Assembly (NCBI RefSeq): GCF_001434135.1 | Contig: NZ_AZEB01000014.1 | Coordinates: 1 to 64,000, forward strand | DNA length: 64,000 bases | Origin: Lentilactobacillus kisonensis DSM 19906 = JCM 15041 | GTDB lineage: Bacteria > Bacillota > Bacilli > Lactobacillales > Lactobacillaceae | Direction of reading: 5' to 3' | Shown here: one piece after another, positions 28,657 to 37,592 of the stretch | Layout of the letters: each line of letters starts with the position of its first letter | Numbering within the stretch: the stretch's first letter is position 1 | Program-made: the position numbers and the translations under genes | The notes under the pieces: generated by a model | Databases searched by the model: none | Seen by the model: only the letters and a program-made list of their open reading frames with translations | Told to the model about the DNA's origin: nothing

Positions 28657-29448
28657 CTATTGACCTACAATTGTAAGAATGTCTCGATGTGCCCTTCGTG
28701 TTGCTAACAATACCGTGGTTGATGATAACATACCCAGAGGCTTTCCGTCAATAGTCGTGACCATCATCCCAGCAGTTTCGCAAAGAATCTTACCTGCCCC
28801 AAAGTCCCAGGGCTTTAGGTATGAAATGTATCCAACTAATTCACCGCGTAAAACCGAGATAATATCAATCCCAGCGCTGCCATAAACCCGCATTCCAAGT
28901 GACTGATTCGCAATATCTACCATATTGTAATCATTATGTAGTACCATTGGGCCACTTAACCCCATCAATCCTTCTCTAAGAGGTGTATCAGCGACTTTTG
29001 TAAGTGGTTGGCCATTATCAAATACACCAATTTGGGGGCCGCCTGACAGCAAATGATTGCCAGTGACGTCGAGAATATAACCTAAGACCCCCTCGCCGTC
29101 AACATAGAGAGCAAGCATAATTGCAAAGTGATTACGTTGTTTAACAAAGTTCATCGTGCCATCGATTGGATCAATAATCCACACCCGGCCGATTGTCGTT
29201 GTCACATCATCCCCAGAACCTTCCTCACCAAGAATTCGTGAGGCTGGATCGAATTCACGGATTTTGGAAACAAGAAATTTTTCGTTTTGTTTATCAATGT
29301 TGGTCACCAGGTCAGTCCGTCCCGATTTAGTATTCACAGTTAACCGGGTATCAATCTTTCGTAAGACGTTATCACGGGATTCCTTCAGCCAACCCTTCAC
29401 CGTCTTATCTATTACTTTAATTTCGTTAACGTCCATTATTTGTGCCAT
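28657..29448 (-). CDS. suhB: Inositol monophosphatase-family phosphatase
   Basis: A 263-residue Mg-dependent phosphatase of the IMPase/SuhB/CysQ family. Motifs: the metal-binding EEGSGDD (about 75-81), WIIDPIDGTMNFVK (about 90-103) and WDFGAGKILCETAGM (about 213-227). Real substrates of lactobacillar members are not settled (inositol-1-phosphate, PAP or others). The start overlaps the UPF0223 gene by 23 bp; an alternative ATG four codons later (29436) is also possible. Confidence 0.9.
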   Translation of the reverse strand: MAQIMDVNEIKVIDKTVKGWLKESRDNVLRKIDTRLTVNTKSGRTDLVTNIDKQNEKFLVSKIREFDPASRILGEEGSGDDVTTTIGRVWIIDPIDGTMNFVKQRNHFAIMLALYVDGEGVLGYILDVTGNHLLSGGPQIGVFDNGQPLTKVADTPLREGLMGLSGPMVLHNDYNMVDIANQSLGMRVYGSAGIDIISVLRGELVGYISYLKPWDFGAGKILCETAGMMVTTIDGKPLGMLSSTTVLLATRRAHRDILTIVGQ

Positions 29449-29725
29449 CCATCCTTACATTTTTGGTCTCAGAATTCTGAATCTTCTTAATCACCGCATA
29501 TGAATCATAGCCAGAGCGTCGCAAAAATTCCTTTTCCAGTTGCTTTTGTTCCATTTGGGCTGGCAAAATGCGTTGAAACTTATTATAAGCCTTGACAAAT
29601 TCCGCCCGGTCAACTCCTGCAGCTCGTTCGTAAGCTGCTTCAACTTTCTGAAAAAACGCCACAACCGCAATTACTTCATCAACGTCCAATCCGTCGATCA
29701 ATGGGTATTCGTACCCGTTGGCCAT
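29426..29725 (-). CDS. UPF0223-family protein (YktA-like)
   Basis: A 99-residue acidic-to-neutral helical protein of unknown function, conserved next to the inositol monophosphatase gene in Firmicutes. It begins MANGYEYPLIDGLDVDEV and has FLRRSGYDSYAVIKK near the C-terminus. The start at ATG 29725 has CGGAG upstream. Its end overlaps the suhB start, so the two are coupled. Confidence 0.88.
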   Translation of the reverse strand: MANGYEYPLIDGLDVDEVIAVVAFFQKVEAAYERAAGVDRAEFVKAYNKFQRILPAQMEQKQLEKEFLRRSGYDSYAVIKKIQNSETKNVRMDGTNNGR

Positions 29726-29900
29726 GAAAATCAACTCCGATCATTATTAAGCTTTTAACAACATTATAGATGAAAACAAAAGTTTGTGAAATACAAAAGA
29801 GTATAAATTACTTTCTTTCAGAAAAAGTGTTGTCTCGCGTGTAAAAATTGCCTGTCATCATCCCACATTACTTGGATATATCTAAGGTGGTCAAAGAGCC

Positions 29901-29948
29901 AAAAAAGTCGCGTCCCATTCTCAATAATCTGAAATGGTTACGCGACTC
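29901..29948 (-). terminator. pdh operon terminator
   Basis: The minus strand has AGTCGCGT and ACGCGACT outer arms with inner CCATT/AATGG pairing, followed by TTTTTT, 40 bp after pdhD. The gap 29726-29987 otherwise holds nothing recognisable beyond the upstream sequence of the UPF0223 gene. Confidence 0.88.
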
Positions 29949-29987
29949 TTTAAATCCGAGATTAACTGTTCATTATCTTAATTTTAC

Positions 29988-31412
29988 TTAAATATGCGTT
30001 GGATATCCTAACGCAACATCCGCAGCTTCTTGAATTGGTTCACTCAAAGTTGGGTGTGGATGAATCGTCAACGAAATGTCCTCAACGTTCATATGGCTAT
30101 TAACTGCCAAACTTAATTCAGCAATGAGATCACTAGCGCCTGGGCCAACAACCTCGCCACCAAGGATGGTCTTGTCATCCTTGGTATAGATTAATCGAGC
30201 AAAACCATCTACCTGGTCCAGCGAAACCGCACGGGCATTCCCAGCAAATGGGAACTTGGACGTTGCAACCTCGATATCTTTATCCTTCGCTTGGGCTTCC
30301 GTTAAGCCAACAACGGCCAATTCTGGGTCTGAGAAGCAAACGGCCGGAACGCCAGCATAGTCGTTAGCTGTATTCTTGCCAGCAATGGCGCCAGCAGCAA
30401 CCTTACCCTGGAAGAAGGCCTTATGAGCTAAAGCTGGTCCAGATGCAATATCACCAACCGCAAAAATATGTTGTGAGGCAGTCCGCCCCTGCTCGTCGGT
30501 TTCAACAATCCCGTGATCATTGACCTTCACGCTCGTATATTCCAAGCCTAAATCATCCGTATTGGGACGGCGGCCAACCGTTACCATACAATAATCAGCT
30601 TTGATTGTTGATTGCTTACCGTCTTCCTCATAAGTGACAGAAACCCCATCATCGTCCTGACTGGAAGAAATTGCCTTGGCACTGGTATGAACATCCACGC
30701 CCTTTTTCTTCAATTGCTTCAAGACTACCGAAACCATGTCCTTAGTAAACCCGTTCAAGATAGAATCGAGGCCTTCGATAATTGTAACGTGGGCGCCCAA
30801 ATTAGCATAAGCACCAGCTAATTCAGTTCCAACATAGCCACCACCAATGACAACAAATTCCTTTGGGATTTCTGGTAAATTCAAACCACCAGTCGAGTCA
30901 ACTACCCGGCCTTCAAATTTGAAACCAGGAATTTCGATTGGGTGAGAACCGGTTGCGATAATCAAGTTGTCAAACTGAATCGTTGTCCCAGCATTTGTAC
31001 TCATAAACTGCTGAGGGCCAACGGGCATGACTCGCAACTGGGTATCACTATCTAAAACTGCTTCGCCCTGGATAATCTCAACTTTATGCTTATTTAATAG
31101 CATCTTAACGCCATTGGTCATTCGATCGACAACCTTGGTTTGTTTCCATTCCTGTGTCTTCTTAAAGTCAATGGTTGCTGGTTGCGTCGTGATCCCATAA
31201 CTTGAAGCATCATTTGCTTCCCTAAATCGATGACCTGCGGCGATCAACGCTTTTGATGGCACACAGCCGACATTTAAACAAACGCCACCAAGCTTATCTG
31301 ATTTTTCAATCAACGTTACCTTTTGTCCCAATTCAGAAGCCCGAATTGCGGCCACATAGCCACCAGGGCCTGCTCCGATAATAACCGTTTCTTTCTTTTC
31401 GACATCTGCCAT
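29988..31412 (-). CDS. pdhD: Dihydrolipoamide dehydrogenase (E3)
   Basis: Flavoprotein that reoxidises dihydrolipoyl groups of PDH with NAD+. Over its 474 residues the FAD-binding GAGPGGYVAAI (13-23), redox-active C45 and C50 in GGVCLNVGC, an NAD-binding GGGYVGTELAG and the C-terminal HPHPTLSE with the catalytic His-Glu pair are all present. It lies 7 bp after pdhC. Confidence 0.97.
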   Translation of the reverse strand: MADVEKKETVIIGAGPGGYVAAIRASELGQKVTLIEKSDKLGGVCLNVGCVPSKALIAAGHRFREANDASSYGITTQPATIDFKKTQEWKQTKVVDRMTNGVKMLLNKHKVEIIQGEAVLDSDTQLRVMPVGPQQFMSTNAGTTIQFDNLIIATGSHPIEIPGFKFEGRVVDSTGGLNLPEIPKEFVVIGGGYVGTELAGAYANLGAHVTIIEGLDSILNGFTKDMVSVVLKQLKKKGVDVHTSAKAISSSQDDDGVSVTYEEDGKQSTIKADYCMVTVGRRPNTDDLGLEYTSVKVNDHGIVETDEQGRTASQHIFAVGDIASGPALAHKAFFQGKVAAGAIAGKNTANDYAGVPAVCFSDPELAVVGLTEAQAKDKDIEVATSKFPFAGNARAVSLDQVDGFARLIYTKDDKTILGGEVVGPGASDLIAELSLAVNSHMNVEDISLTIHPHPTLSEPIQEAADVALGYPTHI

Positions 31413-31419
31413 TATTCGA

Positions 31420-32733
31420 TCATCCTTCCATCAACAACATAGCTGGATCATGAAGCAATTCGTTCATGTAATTCAAAGCATTTTGTGCAAGGGCGCCATC
31501 AATTAATCGGTGATCATAACTTAATGAAAGCTTCATCATGTTACCCACTTTGATTTCACCATCTTCGTCAACAATTGGTTCTTTGGCAATCTTGCCAACT
31601 CCCAAAATGGCAACTTCAGGTTGATTGATAACTGGTGTGAACCAGCCACCACCAATTGAACCAACGTTACTAATCGTGATCGAACCACCCTGCATTGTGT
31701 CAGCTTTCAGCTTATTATCATAGGCTGCCTGTGAGTTCTCCCGAATCTCTTTAGCAATTTCGAACATACCCTTGGAGTCAGCATTCTTAATGTTTGGAAC
31801 ATACAGCCCATGATCTGTATTCGTTGCAATCCCAACGTTATAGTAATGTTTGTAGACAATCTCCTGGGTACTATCGTCGATTGAGGCATTAAATTCAGGG
31901 AATTTCTTCATAACGGCAACAATCGCTTTAACAATATATGGCAAGAAGGTCAAATGAATGTCTTGATCGGCAGCCATTTGCTTGTACTTCTTCCGATTAG
32001 CCATCAAGGCACTGACTTCGACGTCATCAAATGACGTTACATGAGGCGAGATATCTTTTGATGTCCGCATTGCCTTAGCAATCGTCTTTCTCATCATGGA
32101 CATTGGCTCTCTGGTTTCAAGATCAGGCTCGCCAGACTTCCAAGGCTTGATTGCTTGACCGCCTGCTTTAGCTTGAGTCGTTTGAGCAGGTTCAGGGGTT
32201 GCCGTTGCAGAAGCTGGGGCAGCAGCTGGATTAAAGTTATCGACGTCAGCCTTCGTAATTTGACCATGATTGCCAGTTGCAGGTACAGCGGTAATGTCAA
32301 CACCCTTGTCCCGGGCATACTGACGAACTGATGGCATTGCCTTGATAATGGCATCAGGATTAGATACAGCAGCTGGGGCAGTAACCGGTGCTGCAGGGGC
32401 TGAGGCAGTCGGTGCGGCTTCTTTAGCAGGTTCAGCTGGCGCTTCCGCTTTGGCAGGAGCCTCGTTTGGCGCTGAATCATCAGGTGTATCAGGTGATCCG
32501 TCATCAATGGTGACTAAAAGGTCACCAACTTCAGCGGTTTCACCCTCCTGTTTATCAATGCTTTTAACGGTTCCAGCAACTGGGGATGGCATTTCCTGAA
32601 CGGATTTATCGTTTTGAATTTCGACTAATGGATCGTCTTCCTTAACTTTATCGCCGACCTTAACCAGCCATGACGCGATTTCACCTTCAGTAATTCCTTC
32701 TCCCATTTCTGGTAGTTTAAACTTATAAGCCAT
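31420..32733 (-). CDS. pdhC: Dihydrolipoamide acetyltransferase (E2)
   Basis: Core of the PDH complex, transferring acetyl groups from lipoyl-Lys to CoA. The 437 residues show one N-terminal lipoyl domain with the lipoyl lysine K43 in NDKSVQE, an Ala/Pro-rich linker (about 78-125), a peripheral subunit-binding domain (about 128-168; [15 protein letters not shown]), a second Ala/Pro linker, and the catalytic domain with DHRLIDGA. A single lipoyl domain is present; some relatives have two. Confidence 0.97.
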   Translation of the reverse strand: MAYKFKLPEMGEGITEGEIASWLVKVGDKVKEDDPLVEIQNDKSVQEMPSPVAGTVKSIDKQEGETAEVGDLLVTIDDGSPDTPDDSAPNEAPAKAEAPAEPAKEAAPTASAPAAPVTAPAAVSNPDAIIKAMPSVRQYARDKGVDITAVPATGNHGQITKADVDNFNPAAAPASATATPEPAQTTQAKAGGQAIKPWKSGEPDLETREPMSMMRKTIAKAMRTSKDISPHVTSFDDVEVSALMANRKKYKQMAADQDIHLTFLPYIVKAIVAVMKKFPEFNASIDDSTQEIVYKHYYNVGIATNTDHGLYVPNIKNADSKGMFEIAKEIRENSQAAYDNKLKADTMQGGSITISNVGSIGGGWFTPVINQPEVAILGVGKIAKEPIVDEDGEIKVGNMMKLSLSYDHRLIDGALAQNALNYMNELLHDPAMLLMEG

Positions 32734-32769
32734 GGGATCTAACTTCCTTTCTTTCCAACAATTAGAATT

Positions 32770-33747
32770 TTAGTAGTTTAAGATTTCTCTGACTTTCGCT
32801 TCGATATCATCTGCGTTTGGAAGCCAATCATTTTCAGCCATCGCAAATGGGAAGATACTATCTGGAGCTGCAACTCGGCCAATTGGCGCGTCGAGTGACA
32901 TAATGTCGTTTTCAGCAATGTCGGCAGCAACCTTCGCACCTGCGCCAGTCATCTTTTGCGCTTCTTGGGCAATCACTACTTTATGAGTCTTATCAATTGA
33001 GGCAAAAATCGTTGCATCATCAATTGGTGACAATGACCGTAAATCAATTACTTCAACTGAAATATTCTCCTTTTCTAACTTGTCAGCAACCTTAAGTGCT
33101 TCATTAACCTCGGCACTATAGGCAACAACAGTAATGTCAGATCCTTCGTGAACAACGTTAGCCTTATCTAGTGGCACCGTGTAATGCCCCTCTGGAACTT
33201 CTGCTTTCATCGATCGATAGAGCTTCAGATTCTCCATAAAAAGAACCGGGTCATTATTTTCAACAGCAGAAATAATCATGCCCTTGGCATCATACGGATT
33301 AGCAGGGGTTACCACGCGTAATCCTGGAATTCCAATGAACAGACCTTCCAATGAATCCCCGTGAAGTTCAGCGGTATGGGTGCCACCACCAAATGGTGTT
33401 CGGATCGTAATTGGCATCGAAACATCACCTGACATCCGGAAACGGTTCCGTGACATTTGACCACCGATTGAATCAACGGCTTCCATTGTAAATCCCATAA
33501 ATTGAATTTCTGGAATTGGACGCCAGCCGGTTAATGACAAGCCAATTGACATCCCTAAAATTCCTGATTCTGCCAATGGCGTATCAAATACACGATCAGT
33601 CCCATATTTATCTTGGAGGCCTTCGGTCGTTCTAAATACACCACCATTTTTGCCGACATCTTCGCCAAAAATCAGCGTTTTCGGGTCATTCTTGAGCACT
33701 TGATCAAGTCCGTCGGTAATTGCCTTAATATACGTTAATTTAGCCAT
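32770..33747 (-). CDS. pdhB: Pyruvate dehydrogenase E1 beta
   Basis: The transketolase-like pyrimidine-binding subunit that pairs with E1 alpha to decarboxylate pyruvate with thiamine diphosphate. Length is 325 residues. It has the FGEDVGKNGGVFRTTEGL segment (27-44), RTPFGGG and the C-terminal VIDLRSLSPID region. It begins 2 bp after pdhA ends, indicating coupling and matched expression of the two E1 chains. Confidence 0.96.
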   Translation of the reverse strand: MAKLTYIKAITDGLDQVLKNDPKTLIFGEDVGKNGGVFRTTEGLQDKYGTDRVFDTPLAESGILGMSIGLSLTGWRPIPEIQFMGFTMEAVDSIGGQMSRNRFRMSGDVSMPITIRTPFGGGTHTAELHGDSLEGLFIGIPGLRVVTPANPYDAKGMIISAVENNDPVLFMENLKLYRSMKAEVPEGHYTVPLDKANVVHEGSDITVVAYSAEVNEALKVADKLEKENISVEVIDLRSLSPIDDATIFASIDKTHKVVIAQEAQKMTGAGAKVAADIAENDIMSLDAPIGRVAAPDSIFPFAMAENDWLPNADDIEAKVREILNY

Positions 33748-33749
33748 GA

Positions 33750-34871
33750 TTATTTCGACTCCTTTGCTTCGAATTTCTTGATGTCAGCTGCTACATCAGG
33801 AGTTGGTACTTCAAACGTATTCTTCAAGAAGTCGCTAATCTTCTGCTTAGGAGCGGCTTCGGCATCTTTCATTGCCTGCTTAAATTCATCTTTGTATTGC
33901 GTCACTAATTTATCTTCTTGATCTTGATCCCACAGTTTCTTTTCCGTCAGCACTTTGCGCAGTCGAATCAGTGGGTCACGGTCAAACCATGGCTTTTCTT
34001 GTTCCTTTGTTCGGTAACGACTTGGATCATCACCTGCTGAAGAGTGGGCCCCAAACCGATATGTTAAGGTTTCAACTAATGCGGGGCCATTTCCAGCTGC
34101 TACAAAGTCCCGGGCATCTTTGGCAACTAAGTAAGTTGCTAAAATATCCATTCCATCAACTTGAGTAGCCGGAACACCTGACGCAACACCTTTTTGAGCT
34201 AAGGTCTCGGCTGCCGTTTGGGTCTTACGAGGAACAGAAATTGCCCAGCCATTATTTTGAACGAAGAATACCGCTGGTGCTTGGAACGAGCTGGCAAAAT
34301 TAACGCCTTCGTAGAAATCACCCTGTGAGGTTCCGCCATCACCTGTAAATGCGTAGGCAACCGTGTCTTTTTCACCGTTCTTCTTAATTCCTAACGCAGC
34401 CCCAGCAGCTTGAACGTACTGAGCGCCAATAATAATTTGAGGAATCCATGCCCGAACGCCTTCTCTAACGTAGTCGTAACATTGATAGTGGCCTTTTGAC
34501 CACAAGTAGCCTTCCTTAACGGTTGCCCCATGTTGAATTAGTTGTGGCAAATCACGATATGCAGGGAAAAGGTAATCTTGCTTTTTCATCGCCTGAGCAA
34601 TTCCCATTTCAGAAGCTTCCTCACCATATGTGGGTGCATAAAATCCCAGTCGACCTTGGCGGGAGAAGTTCATCGTTTGTTCATGCAGCGCCCGCTCCCA
34701 AACCATTTTTTTCATTAAAGTAACTAAATCGTCATCACTAAAGCGATCAAATAATTCTTGGTTAACTATTTTGCCGTTTTCATCAATAACTTGAACCGGC
34801 TTCTTATAAGGATCACTCATCGTTGATTTGATCTTAGCAAAATCAACAACTTGCTTGTCTTCTGCTGCCAT
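33750..34871 (-). CDS. pdhA: Pyruvate dehydrogenase E1 alpha
   Basis: Thiamine-diphosphate-binding subunit of PDH E1. The TPP motif runs from GDGGTSQGDFYEG to QNNGWA (about 175-205). The phosphorylation-loop-like region RYGAHSSAGDDPSRYR follows. The start at ATG 34871 has AAAGGAAAG upstream, giving 373 residues; a GTG three codons earlier was not chosen. First gene of pdhABCD, with a single clear promoter carrying a cre-like site. Confidence 0.96.
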   Translation of the reverse strand: MAAEDKQVVDFAKIKSTMSDPYKKPVQVIDENGKIVNQELFDRFSDDDLVTLMKKMVWERALHEQTMNFSRQGRLGFYAPTYGEEASEMGIAQAMKKQDYLFPAYRDLPQLIQHGATVKEGYLWSKGHYQCYDYVREGVRAWIPQIIIGAQYVQAAGAALGIKKNGEKDTVAYAFTGDGGTSQGDFYEGVNFASSFQAPAVFFVQNNGWAISVPRKTQTAAETLAQKGVASGVPATQVDGMDILATYLVAKDARDFVAAGNGPALVETLTYRFGAHSSAGDDPSRYRTKEQEKPWFDRDPLIRLRKVLTEKKLWDQDQEDKLVTQYKDEFKQAMKDAEAAPKQKISDFLKNTFEVPTPDVAADIKKFEAKESK

Positions 34872-34941
34872 AGATAACACTTTCCTTTCCTTTGGAGATC
34901 AACTTGTGATGCACAATCAAATCTCTCTAAACCACACTTCA

Positions 34942-34970
34942 AATTTAGCATTTTTCGCAACCGTTTGCAA
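34942..34970 (-). promoter_or_regulatory. pdhA promoter
   Basis: The minus strand has TTGCAA, a 17-bp spacer and TAAATT, about 70 bp upstream of the pdhA start. Confidence 0.7.
34956..34970 (-). promoter_or_regulatory. Candidate CcpA (cre) site over the pdhA -35
   Basis: The minus strand reads TTGCAAACGGTTGCG, matching WTGNAANCGNWNNCW at all but the final base. It covers the -35 box and the start of the spacer, a position expected to repress. CcpA control is inferred. Confidence 0.6.
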
Positions 34971-35158
34971 GCCCTTACATTACTGTGAAACAACATTTTC
35001 TGAGTGTTTCTATATGTGTTAAAATTCACATTTATAATCGGCTGTGCCCGTAGGAGATTGTGAAAACCAGACAAAATATTTGCTGATAGTTTTTTCATTA
35101 AAATTACGCTAGAATGGTTATTAGCGAAAAGTTCAAAATTTATTCGGAGGTCTTTGAA

Positions 35159-35725
35159 GTGTTTTTAATGAAAGATATTGTTCGAGATGGCGATCCAGTT
35201 CTCCGCAAACAGGCGCCAAAAGTGAAGTTTCCATTGAGTAAAGAAGATAAACAGTTAGCTCATGACCTCATGGAATACCTTGAGGTCAGCCAAAACCCTG
35301 AACTTTGCGAAAAATACAAACTACGGGCTGGGGTTGGCTTGGCAGCTCCCCAAGTCGGTGTGTCTGAAATGATGGCCTCAGTCTTAGTGCCTAACGAAGA
35401 TGAAAATGAAAGTGATACTCCCCTTTTCAAGGATGTTATTATCAATCCAGTGATTGTTTCAAGTTCCGTTCAGCGTGGTGCCTTAACTGAGGGTGAAGGA
35501 TGTCTGTCAGTTGACAAAGACATCCCCGGTTACGTTCCCCGAGCTGCTAGAATCACGCTCCGGTACACTGATGTTGACGGTAAGGACCACAAAATCCGGT
35601 TAAAAAACTACCCAGCAATTGTCTGCCAACACGAGATTGATCACTTACACGGCGTTTTGTTCTATGATCATATCAATAAAGATAATCCGTTTACCAAATC
35701 TGACGACGAGATCTTCATTTACTAG
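35159..35725 (+). CDS. def: Peptide deformylase
   Basis: Removes the formyl group from nascent N-terminal Met. All three motifs are intact: GVGLAAPQ (58-65), EGCLS (113-117) with the metal-binding Cys, and HEIDH (158-162). The start is set at GTG 35159, 8 nt after GGAGG; the ATG at 35168 is too far from it and would be the alternative. The 188-residue length and the insertion around 80-90 fit the Gram-positive type 2 enzyme. Divergent from pdhA. Confidence 0.96.
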   Translation: MFLMKDIVRDGDPVLRKQAPKVKFPLSKEDKQLAHDLMEYLEVSQNPELCEKYKLRAGVGLAAPQVGVSEMMASVLVPNEDENESDTPLFKDVIINPVIVSSSVQRGALTEGEGCLSVDKDIPGYVPRAARITLRYTDVDGKDHKIRLKNYPAIVCQHEIDHLHGVLFYDHINKDNPFTKSDDEIFIY

Positions 35726-35753
35726 TCTCGCAGTAACTGGAATCCTAGCTAAT

Positions 35754-35800
35754 AAAGGCGGCAAAGTTGAAATGAACCAGTCAACTTTGCCGCCTTTAGT
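35754..35800 (+). terminator. Bidirectional terminator between def and the MFS gene
   Basis: A perfect 17-bp stem AAAGGCGGCAAAGTTGA/TCAACTTTGCCGCCTTT with a 10-nt loop between convergent genes. The T runs are short on both sides. Confidence 0.75.
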
Positions 35801-35828
35801 TTACATATCACCGAATCTTAGCACTATC

Positions 35829-37121
35829 CTACGAATTGGTCCCTTTAACCAACTCTGATTGCGTCTCCCGGTTTTGCCGATCTTCTTCAAGAATCATTAA
35901 CCTACTTAAGAACAGTGCAAATCCAAGCAAAATGATACCGCTTACCGTGAAGTTAACCCAACTAGGGAAAACTTGAAAAATAACCGTGTAAATCATGACA
36001 CCAATTGGCAGCGATGCCATGTTAATTGACATAACCGTTGCCGAAACTCTCCCTAGTAACGCCGTTGGCACCGCCTTTTGAATATATATCCCCATCGGTG
36101 TATTAAGAAACGCAAGTGCGATGCCGCTAACTAACAGAATCGCCCCGCCGACAATTTGCAATGTCCCTTTACTTAATCCTGGAATCATGACAAAACCAAA
36201 CGCCATTAACGTAACGGCCACTAAAACAAATGCTAAAGCAAGTGTTTTAGCCAACTGCTTAAGGGGTGGCAGTAATGCAAGCAGTAGGTTGCCCATTAAA
36301 ACGCCGACCGCATAAACAGAATTTAAAATTCCGAGTGTGACCGCCCCTGCATGCAATTGGTGAACGACCATGAACGGCATGCCAACATTGAGTGCTGAAA
36401 TCATCAGGTTCAAGAAGACACCCCCACTCATTACGTATTTTAAAAATCGGTTAGCAATGATATATCTCAACCCAATTTTAAAGTGTGCCCATTGGTTGCC
36501 GTCATTCTCATTTCGACTTGCACTAGCTATTGGTTGATCATGAAAGGTCATCGAAAGTAAAATCAAAAGTGTTACCAGATTTGCGGCAATTGAAAATTCA
36601 ATAAACATTTTAAAACCTAAGATGGCGTAAAAAGAGGTGGCAACCAGTGGTGAAAAGATAGTTGCAAATGACGTTGCCGATTGGGTAAGTGAGCTTAATC
36701 GTTGGATATGAGCATCATTAACCAGTTCATGAATAGCGGCATTGTAGCCAGTGGTCATCACACTTTGAACCGTGTAATTAATAACTAAGAAGCCAACCGT
36801 CGGCAAAATTTTACCTACGCCGTGAAAATCATTAATCGTGATGGCATAAATCAGTAACGCAATCAGGCGAACCAAAATGCTCGTCACAAGTAACGGCTTA
36901 TGACGATGGCTATCAACGAGGTTACCAATCGGCACTAACCCTAATAAACTGACAAGCGGCATAATAATCATTGATAATCCAAAACTGAGTGACATCCCCG
37001 TCTCATCGAGTAACATTAACCCCATTGCTAATGAAAACATGTCAGCTGAAAAGGCACTAATAAGATTGCTAGAAAAATCCTTAATGATTTGAACGTTAGA
37101 TTGCCTGTCTGTAATTTCCAT
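35829..37121 (-). CDS. MFS transporter
   Basis: A 430-residue membrane protein with about 12 hydrophobic segments. The loop after segment 2 carries the MFS-type pattern GNLVDSHRHKPLL (about 70-82), and a central cytoplasmic loop (ASASRNENDGNQ) divides two halves, as in the MFS family. The substrate cannot be told; the layout is that of multidrug or macrolide-type efflux proteins. The start at ATG 37121 is 8 nt after GGAGG. A triple palindromic-element array begins 16 bp upstream of the start, so the leader is unusually structured. Confidence 0.88.
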   Translation of the reverse strand: MEITDRQSNVQIIKDFSSNLISAFSADMFSLAMGLMLLDETGMSLSFGLSMIIMPLVSLLGLVPIGNLVDSHRHKPLLVTSILVRLIALLIYAITINDFHGVGKILPTVGFLVINYTVQSVMTTGYNAAIHELVNDAHIQRLSSLTQSATSFATIFSPLVATSFYAILGFKMFIEFSIAANLVTLLILLSMTFHDQPIASASRNENDGNQWAHFKIGLRYIIANRFLKYVMSGGVFLNLMISALNVGMPFMVVHQLHAGAVTLGILNSVYAVGVLMGNLLLALLPPLKQLAKTLALAFVLVAVTLMAFGFVMIPGLSKGTLQIVGGAILLVSGIALAFLNTPMGIYIQKAVPTALLGRVSATVMSINMASLPIGVMIYTVIFQVFPSWVNFTVSGIILLGFALFLSRLMILEEDRQNRETQSELVKGTNS

Positions 37122-37137
37122 GCATTTGTCCTCCAAA

Positions 37138-37509
37138 GTAAAGTGAGCGGAGTCAGGCGGTTAGAAACTGAAATATAAGTCTCCTTGGGCAGAAATCCTG
37201 GGTTTGGGGATTTTTGCCCAAGGTGCTTATATGGAAGTTTCTGCCTGACACAGCTGTCCTAGTAAAGTGAGCGGAGCAAAGCGAATTAGAAGCTGGAACC
37301 TAAGTTATCTTGACCGGAAATCCCGGTTTTGGATTTTTGGTCGAGATGGCTTAGGTGCAAGCTTCTGCTTTGTGCAACGGTCCTAGTAAAGTGAGCGAAA
37401 CAGAGCGGTTAGAAGTCGGAGCATAAGTCTCCTCGGGTGGAAATTCCTGGTTCTGGAATTTTTACCCGAGGTGCTTATGCGCAGACTTTTGCTCTGTGCA
37501 GCTGTCCTA
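37138..37509 (+). repeat. Three tandem palindromic elements (period 124 bp)
   Basis: Units begin at 37138, 37262 and 37386 with GTAAAGTGAGCG and end in CCTA, exactly 124 bp apart. Each is an imperfect palindrome with outer arms of the type GCGGTTAGAA/TTCTGC, a variable middle stem (CTTGGGCA/TGCCCAAG; CTTGACC/GGTCGAG; CCTCGGGT/ACCCGAGG) and a conserved core AAATYC...GGATTTTT. Stem bases differ but remain complementary. The array fills nearly all of the MFS-rgg intergenic space. Confidence 0.93.
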
Positions 37510-37592
37510 CCCTGTCAGTTTGAATATTACTAGCCATTAACCACCTAAAGGATTAAAATATGTTGCAAATATGAGACAAGGAAGACAAATAC

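Noticed and set aside
37138-37509. CRISPR array
   Set aside because: The 124-bp unit is a palindrome with internal variation, not a short repeat with unrelated spacers, and no cas genes are present.
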